64,000 nucleotides of DNA from Aquimarina macrocephali JAMB N27 (GCF_000520995.1 NZ_JACA01000024.1:1-64000); one strand, 5' to 3'; shown: positions 1 to 7,765, counted from the stretch's first letter. Notes: a model not told the origin generated them from the sequence alone. Translations and numbers: made by a program.

Positions 1-13
1 CGAATAATAGCAA

Positions 14-319
14 TTATAAACTAGAGCGTAAATAATCAGTAACCTGATATTCATAACTTTCTACGGCATACTCAGAATACGCTGTTGTCAATATAATTTT
101 AGGAGGATTTTCTAGTGTTTTTATAAAAGAAATCCCCGATAATTGAGGCATGTTGATATCCAGAAATATTAAATCTACATCGTACTCTTTTAAAAACACT
201 AATGCTTCAATAGGATTTCTAAAGCTATGAATGCATTCTACAAAAGATAATTTTTTGATATAGCCCTGCAATAACTCTATAGCGTTAGGTTCATCGTCTA
301 TAATTACAGCGGTGATCAT
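14..319 (-). pseudogene. LytTR-type response regulator, truncated after the receiver domain
   Basis: The product is a CheY-like receiver domain: acidic pair DDEP near residue 8, phospho-acceptor Asp54 in FLDINMP, the TTAYSEYA segment, and a start of the VTDYL segment. Family members continue with LLKPF and then a LytTR DNA-binding domain of about 100 residues. Here the sequence leaves the family pattern right after VTDYL (about position 28) and stops five codons later, so no DNA-binding domain is present. No other frame of the remaining bases restores LLKPF. The start overlaps the stop of the upstream kinase gene by four bases (ATGA), which shows the two form one operon. I infer a disruption by insertion, deletion or rearrangement whose far side lies outside the window. 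A functional stand-alone receiver is possible but less likely. Confidence 0.75.
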
Positions 320-1392
320 GTGGTAAGATTAATTTTTAATAGTACATAAAAGATATGCTCATCTTCTTTGATATCCAAATTATATTGATTTGGATAGATC
401 AAATGCAGGCGTTTTTTTACATTTTCTAAACCGATACCAGAGTATTTTTTTTCGAATTCGGTCTTTTTAAGGTGATGTTTTGAGTTTTTAACTTCCAAAT
501 ATAGTAGGTTATCTTTAAGCCCAAGTTTGATATGAATAAAAGAGTCGGACTGGATATCAAGGCCATGTTTAAAAGCATTTTCGACAAATGGAATTAATAG
601 TGTAGGCGCAATTTTTGGATCTTCATCATTTGTTTCTGTACTAAATGAAATTTCAAAAGGATCTTCGGTACTATATTTTAATTTTTGAAGAGCAATATAG
701 TTTTCTATAAATTCAATTTCTTTAGAAAGTAATACTTGTTCTGCTTGAGTATCATAAATCATGAATCGTAGTAGATCAGATAACTTAGTGATTCCCGAAG
801 AAGTCTCAGCATTTTCTGAACGTTCTGATATCGCTAATAAGTTGTTTAATGCATTAAACATAAAGTGTGGATTGATCTGCGATTGCATCAATTGTAATTC
901 GGCGCTTATCTTTTCTTTTTCTAAAGTTTGTTGATGTGTTTCCATTTTTAATTGATGTCTGATCATTCCATAGACAACTGCCACAACAACAAAAAAGAGA
1001 TTATAAAATATAAAAAATCGTATCATCATAGTATGAAACGTCGTATTCTGAAGATATACAACTCCCAACTCAATTAACAGAAGATCGGCTAAACCTAAAA
1101 GGAGTAAACTAGAAAAAACCAGGTACTTTTTAGACGAATAGTATCTTGGAGTTAAGTAAAAAGTGACGATATAAAAGAAAGGAATAATACTTATCATTCC
1201 TATAAAATTGGGGAGAATAAAAATACCCATTTCTATGGTTTCCTGTATAACAACTCCATCTACATCTTCTACTGTATTTTCAACTATTCCTACCTCTGTG
1301 GTTAATAGTAAAATAGCAACAGCGGCAATCCAGAATAGAATATTCAGGAAGACCTCGATCCATCGTTGTAAAGTTATTTGTGGTATGCTCAC
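316..1392 (-). CDS. LytS/YehU-type sensor histidine kinase
   Basis: This 358-residue membrane kinase belongs to the His_kinase (PF06580) family that partners LytTR regulators. Four hydrophobic segments fill about residues 15-140. They are followed by a short coiled coil and the phospho-acceptor motif NPHFMFN with His176. The C-terminal half has the ATPase features PFVENAFKHG (N box) and GIGLENVKKRL (G box). The gene ends in a four-base overlap with the response regulator, so both are translated together. Its start is divergent from a beta-lactamase-fold lipoprotein gene 208 bp away, a likely target. The signal sensed is unknown. Because the partner regulator is truncated, this kinase may be orphaned. 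Confidence 0.9.
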   Translation of the reverse strand: MSIPQITLQRWIEVFLNILFWIAAVAILLLTTEVGIVENTVEDVDGVVIQETIEMGIFILPNFIGMISIIPFFYIVTFYLTPRYYSSKKYLVFSSLLLLGLADLLLIELGVVYLQNTTFHTMMIRFFIFYNLFFVVVAVVYGMIRHQLKMETHQQTLEKEKISAELQLMQSQINPHFMFNALNNLLAISERSENAETSSGITKLSDLLRFMIYDTQAEQVLLSKEIEFIENYIALQKLKYSTEDPFEISFSTETNDEDPKIAPTLLIPFVENAFKHGLDIQSDSFIHIKLGLKDNLLYLEVKNSKHHLKKTEFEKKYSGIGLENVKKRLHLIYPNQYNLDIKEDEHIFYVLLKINLTT

Positions 1393-1508
1393 AATTCAAA
1401 AGTATAGATAATTGTTGAATCGTTTTTGTAAAAGTGCTGTACTCTTGATTTTTGGTACAAAACGAAATGACTATGGTAGGAATACATTTGACACCTTGGA
1501 TTTTGAAG

Positions 1509-1536
1509 TAGGTAACTTAGTTTTTACCTAGGTAAC
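1509..1536. promoter_or_regulatory. Direct repeat TAGGTAAC x2, candidate LytTR-type operator
   Basis: The octamer TAGGTAAC occurs exactly twice, at 1509-1516 and 1529-1536, with a 20-base period (two helical turns). It lies between the divergent kinase gene and the lipoprotein gene starting at 1601. On the minus strand each copy reads GTTACCTA. LytTR proteins of the AgrA type bind paired direct repeats with a GTT core and a spacer of about 12-13 bases, which this resembles in spacing but only partly in consensus. The binding role is inferred. Confidence 0.35.
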
Positions 1537-1600
1537 ATTTTGTTGTAAACTATTGATAACCATTTTAATATTGTTTCTCAAAACCATTAAAAAAGAACAG

Positions 1601-3037
1601 ATGAAACATGTATTTAAAATAATAGTACTGGTAAGCCTTCTACTATCTTGTAAACAAGAACCAACAGTAACACAAGTAGTTAGTAATACTACTGTAACCA
1701 ATAAAGAGAAATTATCAGACTATCTAAATGAACTAGAAAAATCAGGGTTTTCTGGAAGTGTTTTGGTAGCCCAAAAGGGAAAAATCCTGTTGGAAAAGGG
1801 ATATGGATATTCTAATCGCGAAAACAAAATCAAAAGTACTTCTGAAACTGTTTTCGATATAGGTTCGATTACCAAACAATTTACGGGGGCTGCTATTTTA
1901 AGATTAGAAATGCAGGGAAAACTATCTGTAGAAGACAAACTCTCTAAATATATCTCTAATATACCCGTTGATAAAAAAGATATCACATTACACCAGTTAC
2001 TTACACATTCTTCTGGATTTCAATCAGGAATAGGTGATGATTATGAACGTATTTCTACTCAAGAATTTATTGAAGAAGCTTTTAAAAGAAAATTACTATT
2101 TGAACCAGGAACCAAGTTTACATACTCTAATGTGGGATATAGTTTCTTAGGAATTATCATTGAGAAAGTTTCGGGAATGTCTTACGAAGAGTATTTAATG
2201 AAACACTTGTGGAAACCTTCTGGAATGGACCAAACCGGATATAAAAAACCTTCATTTAAAGATATAGCGGTTGGATATCGCAAAAATAAACATTGGGGAA
2301 AACCAACTGATAAAAAATGGGATGTTGATGGCCCATATTGGCACTTAAAAGCAAATGGGGGAGTACTATCTACAACACAAGATATGTATAAATGGCACCG
2401 GGCGTTGCTGGGAGATAAAATTTTGAATGCTACAGCAAAATCTAAATACTACAGTAAACATATAGAAGAAGGAGAAGGAGCTGGATCATATTACGGGTAT
2501 GGATGGGCTATTTTTCCTACACCTCGCAATACCGAATTAATTGCTCATAATGGAGGTAATGGGATTTTCTTTGCCGATATGTGGCGCTATCTCGATGAGG
2601 ATATTACTATTATTATGATGACCAATGCAGTACAACGCAAATTCGAAAATATTGCTTCTCAGGTAGCAGGGATACTTTTAAAACCTGATTTCAACCCTAT
2701 TGTTAGTGAACAATCAAAGGGAACAATAATCGGAGAAATGGCAGATCAATTAGTAGATGAATTTATGAAGACAATGAATCAAAATGACCAAAATGCCTGG
2801 AAATCTTTTATAGATAATAGAATGACACCTACTTTTAAAAATTCTTTTTCTATAGAGAAACATATAGCAATGTTTAAACAATTGCATGAAGACCTTAAAG
2901 GAGGAAAGATCGTACAAATCATGGTAAAAGAAAATGAAGTAATTCTTGGTGTTGAAACCAACAATGAGGTAGAACAGATTCTATTTGATGTTATTCCTAA
3001 TGCTAAAGGAAAATTAAGAATAGAAGGGATACGATAA
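1601..3037 (+). CDS. Serine beta-lactamase/penicillin-binding-fold lipoprotein
   Basis: This is a 478-residue secreted protein of the class C beta-lactamase/esterase/D-Ala-D-Ala carboxypeptidase fold. The ATG at 1601 is preferred over the upstream frame extension because it gives a clean lipoprotein signal, with the leader ending LLLSCKQ. The catalytic triad of motifs is complete: SITK (Ser89, Lys92), YSN (Tyr175) and HNG (residues 316-318, in place of KTG). About 110 residues follow the hydrolase domain and resemble the small alpha+beta tail seen in Bacteroidota members. It probably acts as a periplasmic peptidase or esterase; the substrate cannot be read from sequence. It faces away from the LytS kinase gene and could be under its control. 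Confidence 0.85.
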   Translation: MKHVFKIIVLVSLLLSCKQEPTVTQVVSNTTVTNKEKLSDYLNELEKSGFSGSVLVAQKGKILLEKGYGYSNRENKIKSTSETVFDIGSITKQFTGAAILRLEMQGKLSVEDKLSKYISNIPVDKKDITLHQLLTHSSGFQSGIGDDYERISTQEFIEEAFKRKLLFEPGTKFTYSNVGYSFLGIIIEKVSGMSYEEYLMKHLWKPSGMDQTGYKKPSFKDIAVGYRKNKHWGKPTDKKWDVDGPYWHLKANGGVLSTTQDMYKWHRALLGDKILNATAKSKYYSKHIEEGEGAGSYYGYGWAIFPTPRNTELIAHNGGNGIFFADMWRYLDEDITIIMMTNAVQRKFENIASQVAGILLKPDFNPIVSEQSKGTIIGEMADQLVDEFMKTMNQNDQNAWKSFIDNRMTPTFKNSFSIEKHIAMFKQLHEDLKGGKIVQIMVKENEVILGVETNNEVEQILFDVIPNAKGKLRIEGIR

Positions 3038-3145
3038 AATATAATCTAATAACCAACATCTGGCATTGTTGCTTTGTATTCTGTAGATATAATAAAATTT
3101 CATTTTTCGGGCCTGAACAATTATTAATAATTTACGATAACAAAA

Positions 3146-3174
3146 AAAACAGTCACATTATAAGTGACTGTTTT
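3146..3174. terminator. Bidirectional rho-independent terminator hairpin
   Basis: An 11-bp perfect stem (arms 3146-3156 and 3164-3174) encloses a 7-base loop. The A-run on the left and T-run on the right make it usable from both sides. It sits about 110 bases after the stop of the beta-lactamase-fold gene. Its right arm also forms the left end of the 62-bp direct repeat found again at 5352. Confidence 0.6.
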
Positions 3175-3246
3175 GATATTACTTATATTTCACGGATTAC
3201 AAATCCGAGCTATCAGGATTTAAGGTGCAAATCCACACCATCGGGG
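3159..3246 (+). repeat. REP-like palindromes and left copy of a 62-bp direct repeat
   Basis: Two small hairpins lie in tandem. The first is CGGATT-ACA-AATCCG (3193-3207), followed by GCTATCAGG-like sequence. The second is GGATTT-7 bases-AAATCC (3216-3234), followed by a C/G-rich tail. The segment 3159-3220 is repeated almost exactly at 5352-5414. The palindromes resemble the REP sequences that accompany RAYT (IS200-like) transposases in Bacteroidota, but no transposase gene is in the window. With the terminator at 3146 this accounts for the gap between the genes ending at 3037 and 3282. Confidence 0.65.
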
Positions 3247-3281
3247 GGCATTGTTAGGTTTTCTTCTTATTTAATCAATCT

Positions 3282-3776
3282 CTAAATATGCTGTTGTAGA
3301 TTCATGTATGCTAAATATGAATGGTACGTATGAATTGAAGCAAAAAGTATAGATGCTAAAATATAAATCAAACTTATCCTTGGAATAGGGATAATTGATT
3401 GTATACCAATCATTGCAATTCCAATAAAAATAAAGATGGTTGTATATGCAGGAGCCATAAATCCTATTAAACTTCTACTCCATAAACTATCACTAAAGTA
3501 AATCTGTAAAATCCAAGATAAAAAATAAATTAGAAGAGCACCTAAGTAAACTACTAACCCTATTTTTTGAGTTTTAGTTTGAAAAGAAAGTATCATTAAT
3601 AGTGGGAGAAGGAAGACAATTATTCTTAGAATATTTTCAGTTATATTTAGCCAAAATGGAATATCATCCCAAATATTTTTAGATGTATAGCCTTTGGGTA
3701 AATATTTATAAAGAGCTATATTCCATATAAATAAGGGCAATACAAGTAAAAAGCAATTAAGTAAATACTTTGACAT
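3282..3776 (-). CDS. Hypothetical integral membrane protein
   Basis: This 164-residue protein has about five hydrophobic segments (near residues 5-22, 48-66, 75-92, 105-124 and 133-152). The loops between them are short, and no catalytic motif was recognised. I do not recognise the family. It is the last gene of the minus-strand accessory block, and its 3' side is followed by CCTAACA and then REP palindromes. Upstream lies the decayed acetyltransferase tail at 3799-3886. Confidence 0.6.
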   Translation of the reverse strand: MSKYLLNCFLLVLPLFIWNIALYKYLPKGYTSKNIWDDIPFWLNITENILRIIVFLLPLLMILSFQTKTQKIGLVVYLGALLIYFLSWILQIYFSDSLWSRSLIGFMAPAYTTIFIFIGIAMIGIQSIIPIPRISLIYILASILFASIHTYHSYLAYMNLQQHI

Positions 3777-3798
3777 TTTTTTTAGGTTTAACTTCAGT

Positions 3799-3886
3799 TT
3801 ATTTTGTCAACTTTTGAATCACTTCATCATATTTATTATCCATACACACTTATGTCTGTTGTCATAATCTTTCCTCAAAACACTAA
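3799..3886 (-). pseudogene. Remnant of a YoaP-domain GNAT acetyltransferase C-terminus
   Basis: On the minus strand this stretch encodes KIMTTDISV, and after a small frameshift MDNKYDEVIQKLTK followed by a stop codon. The intact acetyltransferase gene at 58210-58983 ends KFMTTDISVCMDTRYDKVMNKILE, so the two tails are clearly related. An in-frame TGA precedes the preserved piece, and the codons for VC are compressed by about two bases. Only the last 30 or so codons remain. It is a dead fragment squeezed between mogA and a membrane protein gene. Confidence 0.75.
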
Positions 3887-3909
3887 AAAGGCATTGCGTT
3901 TACATAGTG

Positions 3910-4458
3910 TTAGCTGTTGGCTTTTATCTTATTCTTTGGTCTAAATGGCTTTATAATATCTTCATTACATTCTAAAAATGGTCCATCCATTAAATCTATA
4001 CAATATGGAATAGCTGGAAAAACGGCACTCAAACACTCTCTTATCGATTTTGGTTTTCCAGGAAGATTAACTATTAAACTTGATTTTCTTAGGCCGGCAG
4101 TTTGTCTTGAGAGGATAGCAGTAGGTACATATTTTAATGATTCTGATCTCATAAGCTCTCCAAATCCAGGCATCATGCGATCACATACGGCTTCAGTAGC
4201 TTCTGGTGTCACATCTCTTTTAGAAGGACCTGTACCTCCTGTCGTAATTACTAAACAGCAATTTTGATTATCAACCATATCAATGATTGTTTTTTCTATC
4301 AAATCTTGTTCATCTGGAATAATTTCGTGTAAATCTGTCCATTCAGAATTCAAATATTCATTTAGAGTATCTATGATTGCTTTTCCACTCTCATCTTCAT
4401 AAACCCCAGCGCTAGCTCTATCGCTAACTGTTATAATTCCTATTTTGATTTTTGACAT
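3910..4458 (-). CDS. mogA: MogA/MoaB-type molybdopterin adenylyltransferase
   Basis: The 182-residue product carries the MoCF-binding domain found in MogA and MoaB. Visible landmarks are GIITVSDRAS at the start, ITTGGTGPSKRDVTPEA (the molybdopterin/nucleotide-binding glycine-rich loop) near residue 75, and INLPG-like VNLPGKP with the final IPYCIDLMDGP. The family adenylates molybdopterin before metal insertion. Length and motif order fit MogA better than the fused MoeA forms. The gene is isolated from other moa/moe genes here. It stands 57 bases downstream of a broken CobW-type metal-chaperone GTPase, with a hairpin between them. It is followed by a TGTTAGC-type sequence (plus strand 3908-3914) that recurs beside other genes of this block. 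Confidence 0.88.
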   Translation of the reverse strand: MSKIKIGIITVSDRASAGVYEDESGKAIIDTLNEYLNSEWTDLHEIIPDEQDLIEKTIIDMVDNQNCCLVITTGGTGPSKRDVTPEATEAVCDRMMPGFGELMRSESLKYVPTAILSRQTAGLRKSSLIVNLPGKPKSIRECLSAVFPAIPYCIDLMDGPFLECNEDIIKPFRPKNKIKANS

Positions 4459-4497
4459 ATCTTTAATATAAGCTTCTTTGTTTATAATTATTGGCTT

Positions 4498-4533
4498 AAA
4501 GTATAAACCCTGTTTTAATAGGGTTTATACTTT
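4498..4533 (-). terminator. Hairpin after the CobW-like pseudogene
   Basis: A perfect 13-bp stem (4498-4510 with 4521-4533) closes a 10-base loop. The stop codon of the CobW-like reading frame (4515-4517) lies in the loop. Only a short T-run follows the right arm on the minus strand, so termination may be partial and mogA downstream could still be read through. Confidence 0.5.
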
Positions 4534-5181
4534 GTTGTAGCGTGTTTAAATTCATTTTTATTCTGTTGTAATAGGCTCATTTTGATCGCTTTTTCAAGTA
4601 GTTTAGGTTCACTCCCAGGGCCTATAGTTAGAAGTTTTGATCCTGTTACTGGTACTCCATTAAACGGTCTAATAAGTACTTCACCATTTGGAGTTCGTTC
4701 AAAATAAGTATACTCTTCTTCATTTCCAATTTGAGTACAGCCTTTTACACGTAGGATACTCTTTGGAAGTGCATTACAAATATCATAAATGCAATTTGAA
4801 TTCGGTAAACTTGGTAGATCAGTAGAGCAGGAAGACCAATGAGTTTTAAGGTGTTCAAACTTTTGAGGATTGTTTTTAGATGGGGAGAGTTTAGGAATAA
4901 GTGAAACATCAATTTTATCCATTAGTTCGCTTAGGAATTCTATTGACAAAATCTCTAAGTTCATTTATGCCACTACAACAAATACAACTGCCACTAAGTG
5001 CCCTGACTTGTTTAGATTCTATTTGCTCGATAAATTGTTGGGCATCAAGATTTGCATTTTCATAATCATTAAGAATAATAAAAGGTTTCCAACCTTTTTC
5101 AATATAGCCGATCATCAAGTGTTTTAATAATGTGGTTTTTCCTGCTCCCAAAAAACCAACAACTGTAATAATAACTTCCAT
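4515..5181 (-). pseudogene. CobW/G3E-family GTPase with internal deletion and frameshift
   Basis: The N-terminal frame (5181 down to 4915) gives the Walker A motif GFLGAGKTTLLKHL and the metal motif CICC within SGSCICCSG, both hallmarks of G3E metal-chaperone GTPases. It then stops after IPKRTNG. A second frame (from about 4928 to 4515) continues with DKID, which resembles the NKxD guanine-specificity motif, then a CobW_C-like tail with TYFERTPNGEVLIRPFNG. The region that should carry the switch motif between CICC and NKxD is absent, so the two pieces total about 220 codons against roughly 310-320 for intact relatives. An internal deletion joined the pieces out of frame. A sequencing error alone would not explain the missing middle. 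Confidence 0.8.
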
Positions 5182-5236
5182 ATCTTTTCAGTACGTGTTT
5201 TTACTATTTTTCGTATACACCACACAAATATTTCTA

Positions 5237-5271
5237 TCCGATAGTGCGGATTTGCACTTTAAATCCGTGCT
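5237..5271 (-). repeat. REP-like palindrome, inverted copy
   Basis: The stem CGGATTT (5247-5253) pairs with AAATCCG (5261-5267) around a 7-base loop. Read on the minus strand it matches the second hairpin of the cluster at 3216-3246, including the flanking CACTATCGG-like bases. It lies just upstream of the broken CobW gene, so this unit faces the opposite way to its partner at 3216. Confidence 0.6.
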
Positions 5272-5351
5272 TTTAAAATTTCAAAATAAATTTAAAACAA
5301 TCGCATCTATAACTGGTTATTATGAATGTATTTTAACAAAAAACAATTACA

Positions 5352-5414
5352 TATAAGTGACTGTTTTGATATTTTGGCATGTTTCACGGATTACAAATCC
5401 GCGCTATCAGGATT
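5352..5414 (+). repeat. Right copy of the 62-bp direct repeat with REP palindrome
   Basis: This segment repeats 3159-3220: ATAAGTGACTGTTTTGATATT, a variable 7-10 bases, then CACGGATTACAAATCCG and GCTATCAGGATT. Unlike the left copy it lacks the left terminator arm. The two copies bracket about 2.1 kb holding the membrane protein, the GNAT remnant, mogA and the CobW remnant. The rest of the 5182-5471 gap shows no coding signal. Confidence 0.65.
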
Positions 5415-5471
5415 ACTATGTTAAATGCTAGGTTCTAATATCACTCAGCTGCTATGATAGCATACATTTTT

Positions 5472-5873
5472 CTAATCCCATATAGAATTTCCTGTCCGTA
5501 GTTTCCATATTGTATTATTGTCTACGAGTTTTAGAGAAGAGTTGTTTAGGATTTCAAAAACAATATTATTTTGAAACCCCAATGTGTTTGATGATGAGTA
5601 TATCACTACTTTATTATTCTCGATTTTATAATTAGAAGAATATTTTATGTCGGTAAACACTATTTCTACATTTTCAGTATCAATAAAACTTAATTCTTGA
5701 TGACAGTTTATAAAAAAATTAGGATCAGTTTGTGCATCTATACATTCTTGTTCGGTTTCAAAAAAAAGATAGTCAAAAGTTTTTCCGATAAATTCAATCT
5801 TCTGGGAATCATCATCATTTGAACAGCTTAAAAGCAATACTCCAAAAATTGATAGTAAAAAGTATTTTCCCAT
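5472..5873 (-). CDS. Small lipoprotein of unknown function
   Basis: The 133-residue product begins with a lipoprotein leader ending LLLSCSNDDDS, the acidic linker typical of Bacteroidota surface or periplasmic lipoproteins. The mature part is rich in beta-strand residues with two cysteines (near residues 43 and 57) and resembles small lipocalin-like lipoproteins in general layout, without a family motif I can name. It is the third gene from the end of the minus-strand accessory block, starting 73 bases after its upstream neighbour's stop. Confidence 0.65.
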   Translation of the reverse strand: MGKYFLLSIFGVLLLSCSNDDDSQKIEFIGKTFDYLFFETEQECIDAQTDPNFFINCHQELSFIDTENVEIVFTDIKYSSNYKIENNKVVIYSSSNTLGFQNNIVFEILNNSSLKLVDNNTIWKLRTGNSIWD

Positions 5874-5945
5874 TTTCGTTTTTTATATAGATTCCTTTTT
5901 TAAGAAAAGGTTGCGTGTGTTTAAATGTATCATAGCTATTGTTAG

Positions 5946-6380
5946 CTACTGGTTTTTGCGATTCTTTATTAGTCCATAAATTATATTAATCGGAAAAATG
6001 AGTTGCCCTAAAATCATGAGAAGTATTATTACTGTTATGACTAAAGTGAGATTATTATTGAATTTATATTCTATTATTTCTTTCCGATAAAGTTGATTCA
6101 AAATAGGCACTAATATGACTCCACCAAAAGTGAGTACAATGTGAGCCCAATTCAGCCATTTTGAAAGTTTTCTATTAACTTTTTGCATTATCCAATATCC
6201 AAGTCCTATTATTCCAAAAAGAATAGAAATCAGCGTAGCTAAATAAAAATAGTCAATTATATAATAAGTATCGTGAATATTTATATCCAATACTGCGCCT
6301 CTACTCAAAAATCCAATTAACATTATTATCGGAATTGTAAGTAAAAAAATCAGATGTGGTTTTTTAAATAGTTGGTTCAT
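5946..6380 (-). CDS. Small membrane protein resembling part of cytochrome oxidase subunit I
   Basis: The 144-residue protein has four membrane segments. Near residues 30-70 it reads LDINIHDTYYIIDYFYLATL, which parallels the LHDTYFVVAHFHYV stretch before and within a core helix of heme-copper oxidase subunit I. The HFH heme-binding histidines are replaced by YFY-type residues. The following GIIGLGYWI and GGVILVPIL segments fit the next subunit I helices. Length is about a quarter of subunit I, and no copper ligands are present, so it cannot be a working oxidase. The similarity is my reading and the function is unknown. Its stop is next to the recurrent TGTTAGC sequence. Confidence 0.55.
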   Translation of the reverse strand: MNQLFKKPHLIFLLTIPIIMLIGFLSRGAVLDINIHDTYYIIDYFYLATLISILFGIIGLGYWIMQKVNRKLSKWLNWAHIVLTFGGVILVPILNQLYRKEIIEYKFNNNLTLVITVIILLMILGQLIFPINIIYGLIKNRKNQ

Positions 6381-6416
6381 TTCTTAACTTACGGCTTAGG
6401 ATTAACATATAGCAGA

Positions 6417-7142
6417 TTATGTTTTGTTAGTGGTTTTTATTTTTTTCAAGCCAATCCATTCGTGTTCAATATCCTTCATCAAAAGTGCATTATCAAATTT
6501 CACAGAACCTTTTGGGAAAATGTTTTCATTCTCAAAAAAACTCGATCGAACCTCTTTTACATCTAATAGAGATACTTCCCAGTTATACGCTTTGAGTTCT
6601 AATCCGTCAAAGTCATTTTTGTCTGGAGAATATCCAATTGAACCATTCTCGAAAAAATCAGAAACACATTTCAGGTTTTCAAATACACTTTCTTTATTCC
6701 AGTTGTTAGTTTCTCCTGCTACAATTGATAAAGAGGTTTTGTCATCACTAATAAACGCCACATTATAATTTCCGTCGGATTCACTAACAGTAAATTCTGC
6801 AATGTGATGAATTCCAGGAAAGATAGTTCCTCCTGCCAAAGAGTTTAGTTTCGAAGAGGTATCTCTTCTTGGAATATATACACCTTCTTTTAATACTCCG
6901 TTTTCTGTCCATTCAACCGCAATTCTGTGAGCTCCGTTTTCAGAAGAAATTCCGATTTGTTTTGGTAATCCTTTAGGTCTAATTTCTTTTAGTCTTATTA
7001 AACATATTCCAGCAATACCTTTTCCATTAACTAGCTTAGGTTTAAATGGTTTTGGTAAATAGTTTTCCAAAACTTCTTTGTCAACTTGATAGTTGATAAG
7101 AATTCGTCTGTCAATTATTCCTTTTATTTTCGGTATTTTCAT
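6417..7142 (-). CDS. DUF2071 / YqjF-like family protein
   Basis: With the start at 7142 (MKIPKIKG) the product has 241 residues. I prefer it to the further upstream ATG at 7202 because family similarity begins at IDRRILINYQVDKEVLENYLP. The fold is shared with acetoacetate decarboxylase. Recognisable parts are the YLPKPFKP segment, GAHRIAVEW and EGVYIPRRDTSS followed by GGTIFPG. Enzymatic activity is not established for this family. The gene is cytosolic by sequence (no signal) and sits in the same-orientation run of small accessory genes, 36 bases before the next gene. Confidence 0.8.
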   Translation of the reverse strand: MKIPKIKGIIDRRILINYQVDKEVLENYLPKPFKPKLVNGKGIAGICLIRLKEIRPKGLPKQIGISSENGAHRIAVEWTENGVLKEGVYIPRRDTSSKLNSLAGGTIFPGIHHIAEFTVSESDGNYNVAFISDDKTSLSIVAGETNNWNKESVFENLKCVSDFFENGSIGYSPDKNDFDGLELKAYNWEVSLLDVKEVRSSFFENENIFPKGSVKFDNALLMKDIEHEWIGLKKIKTTNKT

Positions 7143-7216
7143 CTTTTGGTAATCATTACTAATGTTTAATATATGTGTCGTAGCAGAGCAAAATGTTATC
7201 AAGTCATTAACTTTTT

Positions 7217-7765
7217 TTACGTTGTTGCTAGTAGTTTTATTTCAGTTAATACTTTTTCCACATTGTACTTCAATTCAACTTCTCCGTTTATTCTCAAAAC
7301 TTTACAGTCTAGCAATTTAATCCAATTATTGTGAATTTTTAATGTTCTTCCGTTAAAACTGGAGTTTTCATATTGGTTTGCCCATTCTAAGAATGCATTT
7401 GAATTTCTCTGAATTTTTTCGTCTGTTAAAAGCTTGTCTCCGTAGCGTTCGGTTTCTCGTTTTTTTAGTCGCTTCATTCTCTCTTTGTTTTCCAATCGGA
7501 TAAAAACCGCTAAATCAAATGCTATCTCCCATTCTTTTCCCCAACTTACCATTGAGCCACTTACGATTACATTCTCAAATTTGTTAAAATCTGCTTTTAG
7601 TTTTTTATTCCGTTCGGTTAAGGGTATTTTTTCTTGAAAAAGTAATTTTGTTTTTTTCCAGTAATAATCGTCAACATCCAAATGCTTAAAATTAGACCTT
7701 CTTTCAACCTCTTTTCCCAAAGTTGTTGTCCCAGAACCTGATGCTCCGAATATTAATAATTTCAT
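7217..7765 (-). CDS. P-loop kinase of the adenylate-kinase-like/topology-modulation type
   Basis: The 182-residue protein starts with a Walker A loop, GASGSGTTTL. It is followed by LDVDDYYW, the acidic substrate-side loop, and a lid-like basic region with RLKKRETERYG. These features match the AAA_18/FlaR-like nucleoside or small-molecule kinases common in bacteria. The substrate is not known. Its start codon overlaps the stop of the upstream membrane-protein gene by four bases, so the two are cotranscribed. Confidence 0.75.
   Translation of the reverse strand: MKLLIFGASGSGTTTLGKEVERRSNFKHLDVDDYYWKKTKLLFQEKIPLTERNKKLKADFNKFENVIVSGSMVSWGKEWEIAFDLAVFIRLENKERMKRLKKRETERYGDKLLTDEKIQRNSNAFLEWANQYENSSFNGRTLKIHNNWIKLLDCKVLRINGEVELKYNVEKVLTEIKLLATT

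Noticed and set aside
1208-1411. Short plus-strand open frame inside the LytS gene
   Set aside because: It lies antisense to a well-conserved kinase gene and its product has no recognisable features.
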